DNA of 64,000 nt from Lactobacillus kalixensis DSM 16043 (GTDB taxonomy: Bacteria > Bacillota > Bacilli > Lactobacillales > Lactobacillaceae): assembly GCF_001434335.1 (NCBI RefSeq), contig NZ_AZFM01000004.1, positions 1-64,000 of the forward strand, given 5' to 3'. The notes beneath the pieces were generated by a model. It saw only the letters and a program-made list of their open reading frames with translations, was not told the origin of the DNA and searched no databases. The position numbers and the translations under genes are program-made. Positions 36,630-46,136 of this stretch are shown here, piece after piece (positions within the stretch are counted from its first letter, which is position 1; each line of letters opens with the position of its first letter).

Positions 36630-38000
36630 TCAAAATTTTATTTTATTTTCGCGTAGCATTTGTAAGAACTTTTGGTGCTTTGCTTCCATTTCTTCCATTG
36701 CTTGATCACGATCAATGAAGAAATATAATACAGCTGCAAGAATTGCAACTACTACTCCACAAAATAAAGTTAAAGGCGTAAAGTTTGTAACCATGTAACA
36801 GGATACAATCAGTGCCAAAATTGGGATAGTATATTTCCCAGGTAAACTAAAGCCATGGTTTGGAAATTCATTACTATGTTTAAACTTAATAACTGCCAGA
36901 ATAGATGGTACATATTGAATAAAGGATGCTAGTACTGTACATGCAACTAAGAACAAGTAGCTTTGTGTAGCAAATATTGCTGTTAAAATTGATGTCATGA
37001 TAATACCAACCCATGGAGCATCATGTTTATTCTTTTTACCAATCCACGCTGGCAATAATTTATGTTCATTAGCCAATGAAGCAATTAATGAAGGTGCATT
37101 AAATGATGCTGAAAATGCTACACCAAAAATTGAAATCAACATTCCGGCAATAATAAAATCATAACCCCATTTACCTACTCCAGTTTGAAAAGCTGAAGCC
37201 AGTGGTGTTGAATATCCACCCAACTTTGAGCCAGATAAACCAACTGCAACAAACATCATTAAGCAATCTAAAATTGTTACTGTTACCATTACTGCAATTA
37301 ATACTCGTGGAATATTTTTTTCTGGATTATTCATTTGTCTTGCCGCAATCGGAATGAATGAAAAACCAGTGAATAAATAAAATACTGGGGTAAAAGCAGC
37401 GCCAAAGTGCTGCAAAAATGGTCCTGCCCCTTTTAATGCAGCTTTAGGAATAATTGGATTAAAGTTAGTCATATGGATAAAAAATGCACCAACTACAATA
37501 AAAACTATTAAAGTAATTATTTTGGCAGCTGCTGAAATATTATTAACTAGTTTAACTAAAGAACGCCCAAAATAATTAATAATTCCAAATAAGATAATTA
37601 TCCCTAATGCACAAAGGTAATACACTGCCCAATTTGACAAAATTGGCACAAAAGACTTCAAAGTAGTAAGTAACGCAACTATTTCTGCCCCTAATGTGCA
37701 ACAACCTAAAAACCAAGTAAATACACCTAATTCATAACCTGTGAAGCGACCAAAGGCATGATATGCATATAACCATGCAGCTCCTGAGCCTTTAAATCGG
37801 CTAGACAAATCCGCATAACACAAGGCAATCATTGATACGGTAATTGCAGTACATAACAAAACCAAGATTGCCATCAAATTCATCTTTTGATAAATAGTGG
37901 ACGGGAGTAAAAACGTTCCTGAGCCAATAACTGCATTAATACCTAGAAAGTAGATCGATATAAAGGATAGCTTTTTAGGCTTTTTAACTGAATCATTCAT
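36630..38000 (-). CDS. APC-family amino acid permease
   Basis: A 456-residue, 12-helix amino acid/polyamine/organocation permease. The first helix holds the substrate-binding unwound motif INAVIGSGTFLLPSTIY; later helices such as VFYLFTGFSFIPIAARQM and ISIFGVAFSASFNAPS are typical. The start at 38000 has GAGGCTT upstream. Monocistronic by context; substrate not deducible. Confidence 0.9.
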   Translation of the reverse strand: MNDSVKKPKKLSFISIYFLGINAVIGSGTFLLPSTIYQKMNLMAILVLLCTAITVSMIALCYADLSSRFKGSGAAWLYAYHAFGRFTGYELGVFTWFLGCCTLGAEIVALLTTLKSFVPILSNWAVYYLCALGIIILFGIINYFGRSLVKLVNNISAAAKIITLIVFIVVGAFFIHMTNFNPIIPKAALKGAGPFLQHFGAAFTPVFYLFTGFSFIPIAARQMNNPEKNIPRVLIAVMVTVTILDCLMMFVAVGLSGSKLGGYSTPLASAFQTGVGKWGYDFIIAGMLISIFGVAFSASFNAPSLIASLANEHKLLPAWIGKKNKHDAPWVGIIMTSILTAIFATQSYLFLVACTVLASFIQYVPSILAVIKFKHSNEFPNHGFSLPGKYTIPILALIVSCYMVTNFTPLTLFCGVVVAILAAVLYFFIDRDQAMEEMEAKHQKFLQMLRENKIKF

Positions 38001-38088
38001 AATTAAGCCTCGATTCTTCAAACCTAGAAACTCCACTTTCATTCTAGCAGTCTTTGAAGAAAAGATAACCTAATAAGCGATAATATTA

Positions 38089-38162
38089 TGACCCGGGTGA
38101 GATTCGAACTCACGACACACGGTTTAGGAAACCGATGCTCTATCCAGCTGAGCTACAGGGCC
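38089..38162 (-). tRNA. tRNA-Arg (anticodon CCU)
   Basis: A 74-base cloverleaf on the minus strand with D-arm GCTC...GAGC, anticodon loop TTCCTAA giving CCU, T-arm GTGAG TTCGAAT CTCAC, and discriminator A. The acceptor stem (GGCCCTG with CCGGGTC) has a G-U at 2:71 and a U-C mismatch at 6:67, and the anticodon stem a T-T at its outer pair. CCA is not encoded. It reads the rare AGG codon. Confidence 0.93.
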
Positions 38163-38218
38163 TTATTGAATTAACTTTATCATAAAAGAAAAGTTAATTC
38201 ATTATTTATCAAAAATTT

Positions 38219-39547
38219 TTAAAAATTCTGGCTAAAAAAAGTACGTGGCGCATTAGTATCCGCGATCTTATCAGCCGCAAAAACAAATGGTGTCCAAATA
38301 GCTAAAGCAATTAACATATTAATGATGCACAAAACAATTGCTCGCCAATCATAATTGCAGGCCAGAAACGGTCCAACAATCGGTGGCATTACCGAAGGAA
38401 CAGCTACTTGAACTGGATTAACTAATCCCATCACTGTGACCCAATATGAAAATGCCACATTGACAATAGGTGCCACAACAAACGGAATAAAATAAACAGG
38501 ATTTAAGATTAATGGCAAGCCATAAACAACCGGTTCATTAATATTGAAAATGCCAGGTGCTAACGCCACTTTAGCAATCGTACGATAATCAGCTCTTTTT
38601 GAAAACAATAAAATTGCAATAATCAAAATTAAGGTTCCGCCAGTTCCACCAAACCAGGCAAATGCATCAAATGATCCTCTTCCCCAAATATACTTAGGAA
38701 CATTGCCATTTCTAGCAGCAGTAATATTCAAATTCTGAGCCGTCCCCCAGATTGAGTCGAGAATTGGCGCTAAAACTGCTAGACCACTTAACCCAAAGAA
38801 GCCAAAAACCTGGACAAGTAAAGTAACTAATAATACCATACCGAAACCTTGGCCCATTTTCACTAGTGGCATTTGAATTGAATTTAATAACCAATTACCG
38901 AAATAAGTGCCCGTGATTAATTGAAAAGCATAATTAATTGCTCCAATACTAAATAATGAAATAATACATGGCAAAAGTGCATCAAAAGCAGCTTGTTCAG
39001 CGTGTGGCATTTGAGCGTTAATCGTAAATTTTATTCTTGCCTTATAACAAATCACAAAAATTGCAAAACCAATCGAACCAAATAAAATTGCACTAAAAAT
39101 TCCAGTTGTTGAAAATTGCGATATATCAAAGGTATCTTTCAACGTAATATTTTTATTAGCGACTTTAACCTTAGCATAATTGGCAATGCTCATCATAAAA
39201 CTGCCTAAAGCAACAATCGCTCCTGCTAACCGATTAGCTTCAAAAGTCTTAGACAATTGATAGCCTATAGAAACCGCTAAAAACAATGCAAATAGTGAAA
39301 AGCTGCCTCGCCACACAATATTACTAATGCTGACTAAAGGCGATAAGGCTACAGCAAAAGTGTGCCAACCCCAATGCTCATCAACTGCATTAATCAAGCT
39401 TTTAATTAAAACCGCAAGCGAGCCAGTAATAGTAATTGGCATAACTGAGATAAAAGCATTTCTCAAGGCTACTAACCAGCGAATTTGAGCGACACGATTA
39501 GCAATAGGTAAAATATAATCTTCAAGCCAAGAAACTAATCGACTCAT
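38219..39547 (-). CDS. PTS EIIC component, cellobiose/lichenan type
   Basis: A 442-residue membrane permease of the glucose-superfamily PTS (CelB-like). The N-terminal amphipathic region leads into AFISVMPITITGSLAVLI. The substrate-binding stretch has APGIFNINEPVVYGLPLILNP (split: FNINEPV, then YGLPLI), the family's Asn-Glu motif, and about nine to ten helices are visible. No EIIA or EIIB lies nearby, so it must borrow them. Its start overlaps the helicase stop by four bases. Confidence 0.92.
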   Translation of the reverse strand: MSRLVSWLEDYILPIANRVAQIRWLVALRNAFISVMPITITGSLAVLIKSLINAVDEHWGWHTFAVALSPLVSISNIVWRGSFSLFALFLAVSIGYQLSKTFEANRLAGAIVALGSFMMSIANYAKVKVANKNITLKDTFDISQFSTTGIFSAILFGSIGFAIFVICYKARIKFTINAQMPHAEQAAFDALLPCIISLFSIGAINYAFQLITGTYFGNWLLNSIQMPLVKMGQGFGMVLLVTLLVQVFGFFGLSGLAVLAPILDSIWGTAQNLNITAARNGNVPKYIWGRGSFDAFAWFGGTGGTLILIIAILLFSKRADYRTIAKVALAPGIFNINEPVVYGLPLILNPVYFIPFVVAPIVNVAFSYWVTVMGLVNPVQVAVPSVMPPIVGPFLACNYDWRAIVLCIINMLIALAIWTPFVFAADKIADTNAPRTFFSQNF

Positions 39548-40767
39548 TTCTTCACCTTCAAGTAATGTGGGTGATAACCCTTATTCTTATTCTTTCTCTT
39601 CTTACGCTTAACCTTCTTTTTAGCAGAAACTTCCTGCTCTTTTTTAACTTTTTCTTTCTTAGGTTTAGGTTGTTTTTCACTTAAGTGGTAACCAGCAAAG
39701 TATACTCGTTTTACTTCTAGTTCATCTTCAAGCAACTTTTTTAAATCACGAAAATCATGGTCATCCCCAAGTGTAACAACATATCCTTCTTTGTTCATCC
39801 GTCCAGTTCTTCCGGCGCGGTGAAGATACGTGTTAACTTCGCTAGGGATATCGTAATTAATTACATAAGTTAACCCTGGAATGTCTAAACCTCTTGCGGC
39901 TAAATCAGTTGCTAAAAGCAATTTAGTCTTACCATTTGCTAAATTGCGCAAAGATTCCTCACGACGTTTTTTACCAAATTCATTTGCTAACAAATCAAAC
40001 TTAGTTTTAGTATGACCAAAAATTCCAGCAAAGCGCATCATAGTTTCATTAGAGTCAAAAAACAAGATTCCTTTGAAACCATCTAACTTCGTCATTTTTT
40101 GCAGAAAATCAATCTTGTGCGCATTGTCCACCATCAAGAAATAATGCTTAGTTGCTGAAGTTTGCTCATTTCGCACATCCATTAGCAAAAAGTGACGAGC
40201 AAACAATTCTTCTGCATCTCTAGTAATTTCAGAATCAGTTGCCCCAAACAATAAGATTTGTGAATCTGGACCCAAATTTTGTCCTAAAGAAGTCAAAAGC
40301 TCCATTTTGGTAAATTCCAAAATATCATCGGCCTCATCAATGATCAAGGTCTTGATTTGTCCAATCTTAATCCTCCCGCTTGAAAAGAAGTCGAAAAATC
40401 TACCTGGCGTTGCCACAATAACTTCCGGGTGTTTTTTCTTTAATTGAGCTTCTTGACGCTTGCGGTTCCCTGCACCGACTAAAGAAATTCCTTTTAAGCC
40501 CAATGCATGTAAATAAGGATTAATTGCATGGCGAATTTGTACAGCTAATTCCGTTGTTGGTGCAAAAATCACCACTGAATTTGCTGCCCCACTTTCAGCC
40601 TTTTCAAGGACAGGCAAAGCATAAGCTAATGTTTTACCAGTTCCTGTTTTTGCTAAAGCAACGACACTAGCGCCATTTTTGATAGCTTCGTAACTTTCTT
40701 TTTGAATTAATGTTGGTTTAGTTTTGTGTTCCCTTTCAAGAACTGCTTGAATTTTTTCTTGATACAT
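39544..40767 (-). CDS. DEAD-box RNA helicase
   Basis: A 407-residue ATP-dependent RNA helicase. It has the Q-motif region (TLIQKESYEAI), motif I AKTGTGKT, Ia PTTELAVQ, II DEAD (LIIDEADDIL), III GAT instead of the usual SAT, V ATDLAARGLDIPG and VI HRAGRTGR. A very basic Lys/Arg tail (about 375-407) should bind RNA. The size resembles CshB-type cold-shock helicases. Middle gene of a three-gene operon with coupled stops and starts. Confidence 0.95.
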   Translation of the reverse strand: MYQEKIQAVLEREHKTKPTLIQKESYEAIKNGASVVALAKTGTGKTLAYALPVLEKAESGAANSVVIFAPTTELAVQIRHAINPYLHALGLKGISLVGAGNRKRQEAQLKKKHPEVIVATPGRFFDFFSSGRIKIGQIKTLIIDEADDILEFTKMELLTSLGQNLGPDSQILLFGATDSEITRDAEELFARHFLLMDVRNEQTSATKHYFLMVDNAHKIDFLQKMTKLDGFKGILFFDSNETMMRFAGIFGHTKTKFDLLANEFGKKRREESLRNLANGKTKLLLATDLAARGLDIPGLTYVINYDIPSEVNTYLHRAGRTGRMNKEGYVVTLGDDHDFRDLKKLLEDELEVKRVYFAGYHLSEKQPKPKKEKVKKEQEVSAKKKVKRKKRKNKNKGYHPHYLKVKK

Positions 40768-41474
40768 TATTGTGTTAATTGTCCATATTTCTGTTTATAT
40801 TGTGCGACCGTGCCATTATATGAAAACATTGTTACGTCGTCTTCTAAGCCACTCACATTCTTTACTCGTCCATCAGTAGTATAACGCCAAAAAGCGTATT
40901 TTACTTTATCAGGCTCATATTTCCCATCTGTAACGAACTTAGTTTTTACAGGAAAAAATTTATGATAGCGATAATTGAGTAAAACCGCAACACTCTTTCC
41001 CCTATTCATTAACATTTGCGTAAAATCAGCCATTGAATTCAGATACTTTCTTGATCTCGATTCAACTGCTGGCTCAATTAAGATCGGCAAGCTACCAGTA
41101 TTTAACCCCACTTTTTTGATGAAGTATTCATAATGCTGACGCGCAGTCGATTCATTACTGTAAGCAACGATTGTGCCAAATGCTAAGTTTGTTCCTTGCA
41201 CCTGATCGCGATAACTTAAATAATCATCATCAAAATATGATCTTCCTTGTGTGCTTCGCAAATAAATGAAGGACACATTATTAGCCTGCAGTTTATGTAA
41301 GTCGACATAATCAAATTTTTGTGTCAATTCAACTCCGATTGCTGAAGTATTTGAGTTGCTTGGCAGTGTAGTCTGCCTTTTGAAATTAAACCAGCCAACA
41401 ATAAGCCCTGCTATTGCTAGAACTAATAACGTTAGAATCATTGGCAGCGTATATTTATGATGAAATCTTGTCAC
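40767..41474 (-). CDS. GH25-like (lysozyme-family) membrane-anchored protein
   Basis: A 235-residue protein with one N-terminal membrane anchor (about 12-30), then an extracellular fold of the glycoside hydrolase 25 type: SAIGVELTQKFDYVDLHKLQ, FIYLRSTQGRSYFDDDY and YAFWRYTTDGRV correspond to the G-I-D-V-S, I-K-A-T-E-G and W-Q-Y motifs of N-acetylmuramidases. Catalytic positions look altered: the first motif has Glu where Asp is usual, and the D-x-E segment reads ILIEPAVES. May act on peptidoglycan or only bind it. First gene of the operon. Confidence 0.82.
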   Translation of the reverse strand: MTRFHHKYTLPMILTLLVLAIAGLIVGWFNFKRQTTLPSNSNTSAIGVELTQKFDYVDLHKLQANNVSFIYLRSTQGRSYFDDDYLSYRDQVQGTNLAFGTIVAYSNESTARQHYEYFIKKVGLNTGSLPILIEPAVESRSRKYLNSMADFTQMLMNRGKSVAVLLNYRYHKFFPVKTKFVTDGKYEPDKVKYAFWRYTTDGRVKNVSGLEDDVTMFSYNGTVAQYKQKYGQLTQ

Positions 41475-41579
41475 CTGACTAGCCCCCTAACTAATCATTT
41501 TACCGAATCTTTCAAACTATACCAAGCCAATAATATTCGTTATAATGAAAATAATTGAGGATTCTGAGGTAAATCTCTT

Positions 41580-42878
41580 ATGAAAAGACAAATTTCTTTT
41601 ACACAAGCATTGGCTACCGTTGTTGGTTCAGTGATCGGAGCCGGCGTTTTTTTCAAAATAGGAACAATTACTGCTCAAACCGGCAGTACTTCAATGACAT
41701 TATTTGTTTGGGTTCTAGCAGGAATTATTTCAATTGCTTCTGGCTTAACTGTCTCAGAAATTGCAGCTAGTCTAAAAGTTAACGGTGCAATTAAATATCT
41801 TGATTATACCTATGGTAGCGTTTGGGGATTTTTGTTTGGCTGGGCACAAATGGTTATTTACTTTCCAGCACAAATCGGAGCTTTGAGTTCTATTTTTGGA
41901 GTCCAATTTGTATCTCTATTTAATATTCCTAGTCAATTTTCAAATCTTATTGCGATTTTATTAGTCTTATTTTTATTTGGAATCAACTTAATCGGGACTA
42001 AATTTTCTAGCAAAATGCAATCGGTGATTACGGTTTTAAAAATCATCCCAATTTTCCTAATTATTCTATGGGGATTTTTCAATCAAAATAAAATCTCAAC
42101 TCCTATCCTTCCAGTAACTACGGGAGCTGGTATTTCTTTTGGTAATGGCTTAAGTCAAGGACTACTTTCCGCATTATTCGCATTTGAAGGTTGGATTGTC
42201 GTGACTAACTTAGCCAATGAAGTTAAGCATCCAGATAAGGACCTATCCGGAGCAATAATTGGTGGTCTTTCACTAATCACTGTTATCTATGTTTTAATTA
42301 ACTATACTTTTTTGACTGTTTTACCATTAGATAAAATTGTAAATAACAATAACACCGCCTTTGAAGTATCAATTCAGCTATTCGGCCAATTAGGTGGAAA
42401 GTTAGTTACTATTGGTATTTTGATTTCCGTTTATGGAGCGGTCAATGCCTTCATGCTCACGGGAATGCGAACACCTTATATTCTTGCTCAAGATAATCTA
42501 CTACCTTTTTCTAATAAAATCGGTAAGACTAACATCCACACGGGTGTGCCTATCGTTGGAGCAATAATTGTTAATACGATCGCAATTGTAATGATTATAC
42601 TTGGTAATTTCACGGTTTTAACCGATATGCTCGTTTTCGTTATGTGGACTTTCAATACCATGTTATCAGTAGCTACACTGATATTAAGAAAGCGTGATCC
42701 TGAATTAATACGGCCTTTCAAAGTTCCTTGGTATCCAATCATCCCGCTAATTTCAATTCTCGGCGGAATCTTCATAGTTGTTAGCACGATCATTAATCAG
42801 TTTATCTTATCAATGATTGGAATTTTCCTAACTTTGCTCGGATTACCAATTTATTATTACAAGCGAAAAAACAACTAA
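41580..42878 (+). CDS. APC-family amino acid permease (second)
   Basis: A 432-residue, 12-helix permease. SVIGAGVFFKIGTITAQTG is the first-helix binding motif, and FAFEGWIVVTNLANEVKHPDKDLSGAI is the conserved helix-6/loop region of LAT-like exchangers (SteT/YkbA type). TGAGGT precedes the ATG and a TATAAT lies at about 41541-41546. It diverges from the GH25 operon. Serine/threonine exchange is a possibility only. Confidence 0.9.
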   Translation: MKRQISFTQALATVVGSVIGAGVFFKIGTITAQTGSTSMTLFVWVLAGIISIASGLTVSEIAASLKVNGAIKYLDYTYGSVWGFLFGWAQMVIYFPAQIGALSSIFGVQFVSLFNIPSQFSNLIAILLVLFLFGINLIGTKFSSKMQSVITVLKIIPIFLIILWGFFNQNKISTPILPVTTGAGISFGNGLSQGLLSALFAFEGWIVVTNLANEVKHPDKDLSGAIIGGLSLITVIYVLINYTFLTVLPLDKIVNNNNTAFEVSIQLFGQLGGKLVTIGILISVYGAVNAFMLTGMRTPYILAQDNLLPFSNKIGKTNIHTGVPIVGAIIVNTIAIVMIILGNFTVLTDMLVFVMWTFNTMLSVATLILRKRDPELIRPFKVPWYPIIPLISILGGIFIVVSTIINQFILSMIGIFLTLLGLPIYYYKRKNN

Positions 42879-42922
42879 AAAACTCAGGATCAATTTTCTT
42901 TTGAAAAAGATCCTGAGTTTTT
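42877..42922 (+). terminator. Bidirectional terminator, permease/hpt
   Basis: Arms AACTCAGGATC and GATCCTGAGTT, A-run before, T-run after; used by the permease and by convergent hpt. Confidence 0.87.
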
Positions 42923-42931
42923 AATTAAGTC

Positions 42932-43501
42932 CTATTTATTCACGTACTTTTGGATAACTTCTGATTTCAAAACACCAATGTATTGAAGATTACGATACAT
43001 ATTCAAGAAATCCAAACCGTATCCAACTACAAATTCGTCGCCAACTTTGGAGCCATAGTAATCAACTGTAACATCTTTACTTCTACGTGCTTCCTTATTA
43101 AGAAGTGCACAGCATTTAACACTATTTGCACCACGTTCATGAATCATATCCTTCATGTATTTCATGGTCAAACCAGTATCAACAATATCTTCAACAATTA
43201 ACACATCGCGATCTTTGACATCTGCACTTAAGTCAGTAATAACTTTAATCTTTCCACTTGATTCAAAACCATCGCCATAACTAGAAACATCAATAAAATC
43301 AAGTTGGTGAGCTACATCCATTTGTCTAGTTAAGTCAGTTAAGAAATAAACTGCGCCCTTTAAAGCACCAACTACTATTGGCTTTTTGCAAGCATAATCT
43401 TTGGTCAATTCCTTACCAAGACGCACACACATATTATGAATATCTTCTTCAGTAAATAATTTATGATCAATAATGTCATTAATATTATCGCCGTCTGCCA
43501 T
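42932..43501 (-). CDS. hpt: Hypoxanthine phosphoribosyltransferase
   Basis: A 189-residue purine salvage enzyme converting hypoxanthine/guanine to IMP/GMP. The PRPP-binding motif DVLIVEDIVDTGLTM, the KGAVYFLTDLTRQM loop and the C-terminal VGYGLDFLNMYRNL are family hallmarks. The start at 43501 has GGTGGAGGT upstream; ten extra codons of frame are unsupported. It stands apart from tilS/ftsH, its usual neighbours. Confidence 0.95.
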   Translation of the reverse strand: MADGDNINDIIDHKLFTEEDIHNMCVRLGKELTKDYACKKPIVVGALKGAVYFLTDLTRQMDVAHQLDFIDVSSYGDGFESSGKIKVITDLSADVKDRDVLIVEDIVDTGLTMKYMKDMIHERGANSVKCCALLNKEARRSKDVTVDYYGSKVGDEFVVGYGLDFLNMYRNLQYIGVLKSEVIQKYVNK

Positions 43502-43560
43502 TTTTACCTCCACCTTACTAAAACATTCCATTGTTAGTTGAAATTATATCATTTTTGCAC

Positions 43561-43590
43561 AAAAAAAGCGCTTGTTTATAGCGCTCTTTT
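43561..43590 (-). terminator. Terminator of the CorC/HlyC-like gene
   Basis: AGCGCT (43567-43572) pairs with AGCGCT (43580-43585), extended by A/T pairs, with seven As on the plus strand giving the minus-strand T-run. Confidence 0.8.
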
Positions 43591-43600
43591 CTTAATCATT

Positions 43601-44959
43601 TTATTTTTCTTCACTAGATTGATCGTCTTTTTCTTCATCCTTCTTAATTGGAGTAACGATAAACCAACGCATGAAGCCTTGCTCGATGCTTTCAAGCTTG
43701 AATTCATAGCCTTCAAGTTCAACCGTTTGATCCTTCTTTAAATCAGGATAATGTTCCATCATGTAACCACCAATAGTAATAATATCGCTATCTTGGAAAC
43801 TGACTAAATCTGCATGGAAGTAACGTTCAAAATCATAAAGAGTGGTCTTACCTGAAACATGGACTAAACCATCTTTACCCTTGATAATGTAATCATCAGA
43901 AACATCATCGATTTCATCCTTAACTGATCCGAATAATTCTTCATAAATATCCTTATCAGTTACGATACCACTTGTACCACCATATTCATCAACAACTAGA
44001 ACAATTGGAGTGTGCTTTTTGATCATCAAATGCAAGATATCTTGAATTGGCATTGATTCGGGTACAGTAATAATTGTACGAATAATTCTAGTTACCGGAA
44101 CATCAGCATCAAGTTGATTTTGTTGGACAATGTCATAGGCGTAAACGTAACCAACAACATCGTCTTTATCGTTATCACGTACAACCGGAAACCGGCTGTA
44201 GCCTTCATCCAAATACATCTTAAGCGCATGCTTAATTGTATCAGTTGAGTTAAGGACCGTTAATCTAGTACGGTCAGTCATAATGTCTTTTGCGACTTTG
44301 TCATTTAACTCGAATGCACGGGTCATATAAGTTAAATCGTCTTTATCTAAAGAACCACTATGAACTGCATTTTGTGATAATTTGATAATCTCAGATTGTG
44401 AATAAACCTGATTTTCTTCATCAGCTGGTTCAAAACCCAATAATCTTAATAATCCATTTGAACTGGAATTAAGCAGCCATACAAATGGATAAACTAATGT
44501 ATGGAACCATTGAAGTGGTGTGATGATTAACATTAATACCTTAATTGGTTTATCAATCGCAATATTCTTAGGAACGATTTCTGTAACAACCACTTCCAAA
44601 TAAGTTAACAGAATCAAACCTAAGATCGCACTCACTGATTTAACCAATGATGTATTCATCGGCGTTAAATTAAATAATTTTTGTAAAAGTGCAGCGATAG
44701 TATCAGCTGAGAACCAACCTAAAATTGCCCCTACTAATGTAGTACCAACCTGTGTTGTTGAAAGATATTCGTTCAGGTTTCGTACCATATGCAATCCACG
44801 TTTTAACTTCTTTTGATTGCCTTGTCTATTTGCAATCATATCTTCGAGCTGACTTGCACGAGTTTGAACCAAGGCAAATTCAGCGGCAACAAAGAAAGAA
44901 GCAAAAACGAAAATGATCAGTGTCGCAACTAAATTTTCAATTATTTCCGGATCACTCAA
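43601..44959 (-). CDS. CNNM/CBS-domain transporter-like protein (HlyC/CorC family)
   Basis: A 452-residue membrane protein. The N-terminal DUF21/CNNM domain (about 1-190) has four hydrophobic segments and the AEFALVQTRASQLE motif. Two CBS domains (about 220-340) follow, with DIMTDRTRLTVLNS and HTPIVLVVDEYGGTSGIVTDKD, then the CorC_HlyC small domain (about 355-440). Such proteins are linked to magnesium export; 'hemolysin' is a historic label. Monocistronic. Confidence 0.93.
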   Translation of the reverse strand: MSDPEIIENLVATLIIFVFASFFVAAEFALVQTRASQLEDMIANRQGNQKKLKRGLHMVRNLNEYLSTTQVGTTLVGAILGWFSADTIAALLQKLFNLTPMNTSLVKSVSAILGLILLTYLEVVVTEIVPKNIAIDKPIKVLMLIITPLQWFHTLVYPFVWLLNSSSNGLLRLLGFEPADEENQVYSQSEIIKLSQNAVHSGSLDKDDLTYMTRAFELNDKVAKDIMTDRTRLTVLNSTDTIKHALKMYLDEGYSRFPVVRDNDKDDVVGYVYAYDIVQQNQLDADVPVTRIIRTIITVPESMPIQDILHLMIKKHTPIVLVVDEYGGTSGIVTDKDIYEELFGSVKDEIDDVSDDYIIKGKDGLVHVSGKTTLYDFERYFHADLVSFQDSDIITIGGYMMEHYPDLKKDQTVELEGYEFKLESIEQGFMRWFIVTPIKKDEEKDDQSSEEK

Positions 44960-45024
44960 AGTTATGTCACCTTTTTAATAAAATTTTTTATCTAATAATA
45001 ATATTTTACCATTATTGCTTAGGC

Positions 45025-45681
45025 TTATTTACTCAACTTAAAGATTTTTTCAAATGGAACGCGAGCTGGGAAGAACTTAGGATCATTGACTTGGGCACCA
45101 CGGTCTGGATAGCCTAAGCCAATTGCCATTCCCACGCTTTCGTCTTCAGGAATACCAGCATATTTTCTTGCCAAATCTGGATAAGAAACAAGAGAGTGAG
45201 CTGGCATAACTGCTAAGCCATTGTTAATTGCTGAAAGCATTAAGCTTTGTGCAAAGATTCCCAAATCAAAAACAGACCAAGCTGGTGAAACCTTAGGTAC
45301 AGTCAAGAAGACAATCGCTGGAGCATTAAACATCTCATAATTTGATTTATTGAATAGATCGATTTTATTTCTAAAGAAATAAGCTTGTGCTGCACCCATG
45401 TTAGCCATATTTTGACTTGGGAAAGTATCCCAATCAAGTGAAAGCATTGAAGCAAAATCTTCATTCGGTTCTACACCATCATCATTTCTTTTTTGAGATT
45501 CTTTTTTAAAGTTTTCCAGTGCATTATCAGTAATAGCATATGCACGCCATGGTTGTGAATTTAATAATGACGGTGAGTGTTGAGCGTCTTTAACAACTTT
45601 AATAATAAGCTTGTCACTAACTTTACGATTAGTGAATTTACGTGTTACGCGTTCTTTTTTATATACTTCTTCAAAATCCAT
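45025..45681 (-). CDS. Nitroreductase-family flavoprotein
   Basis: A 218-residue FMN enzyme of the NAD(P)H nitroreductase fold. RKFTNRKVSD and SPSLLNSQPWRAYAI form the FMN phosphate contacts at the N-terminus; FDLGIFAQSLMLSAINNGLAVMP and AIGLGYPD complete the FMN site. Natural substrate unknown. It lies upstream of the CorC-like gene with a 65-base gap. Confidence 0.93.
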   Translation of the reverse strand: MDFEEVYKKERVTRKFTNRKVSDKLIIKVVKDAQHSPSLLNSQPWRAYAITDNALENFKKESQKRNDDGVEPNEDFASMLSLDWDTFPSQNMANMGAAQAYFFRNKIDLFNKSNYEMFNAPAIVFLTVPKVSPAWSVFDLGIFAQSLMLSAINNGLAVMPAHSLVSYPDLARKYAGIPEDESVGMAIGLGYPDRGAQVNDPKFFPARVPFEKIFKLSK

Positions 45682-45751
45682 TCTTATATCCCTTCTAAAA
45701 ATAAACCAGGTATTCTTTACATTCTTCCTCTATTATATAAAAAAATGCTAA

Positions 45752-46027
45752 CTAATTCTTATTAGATATATCTTTTTTATCGTTATTTTTTTCTTCGCGT
45801 TTCTTAATCACTTCACGCATTGCTAGATCATTTTTATGCGTGGTAATTATTGCGATGATCGTTAATTCCAGTCCACCAAGACAAAGTAAAACTAAACCGA
45901 CCGGGAACAAGAACATAAAATTGGGGTTATTTTTAACCGTTGCAACGATGCACCAGCAGAGTATTCCGAGAACCATTAAGATAATCCCAATCATCACTTG
46001 TTTATTACTTGGACGATATTTTTTCAT
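45752..46027 (-). CDS. Small membrane protein (91 aa)
   Basis: ATG at 46027, AAAGGAT upstream; a longer frame to 46132 lacks a site. Two membrane helices, MIGIILMVLGILCWCIVATV and FMFLFPVGLVLLCLGGLELTIIAII (split here at VLLCL), are joined by KNNPN. A charged tail (REVIKKREEKNNDKKDISNK) follows. No family assigned. It follows the receiver-only gene by about 110 bases on the same strand, so a functional link is possible. Confidence 0.75.
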   Translation of the reverse strand: MKKYRPSNKQVMIGIILMVLGILCWCIVATVKNNPNFMFLFPVGLVLLCLGGLELTIIAIITTHKNDLAMREVIKKREEKNNDKKDISNKN

Positions 46028-46136
46028 AAATTTAATTATCCTTTCTAATTGAATTTTCTTATTAACTTTAATAGTATCAATTTTTGAAGAAAAATAAAAC
46101 AAGACCCATGGTGGATCTTGTCTTACCAGCAATTAT

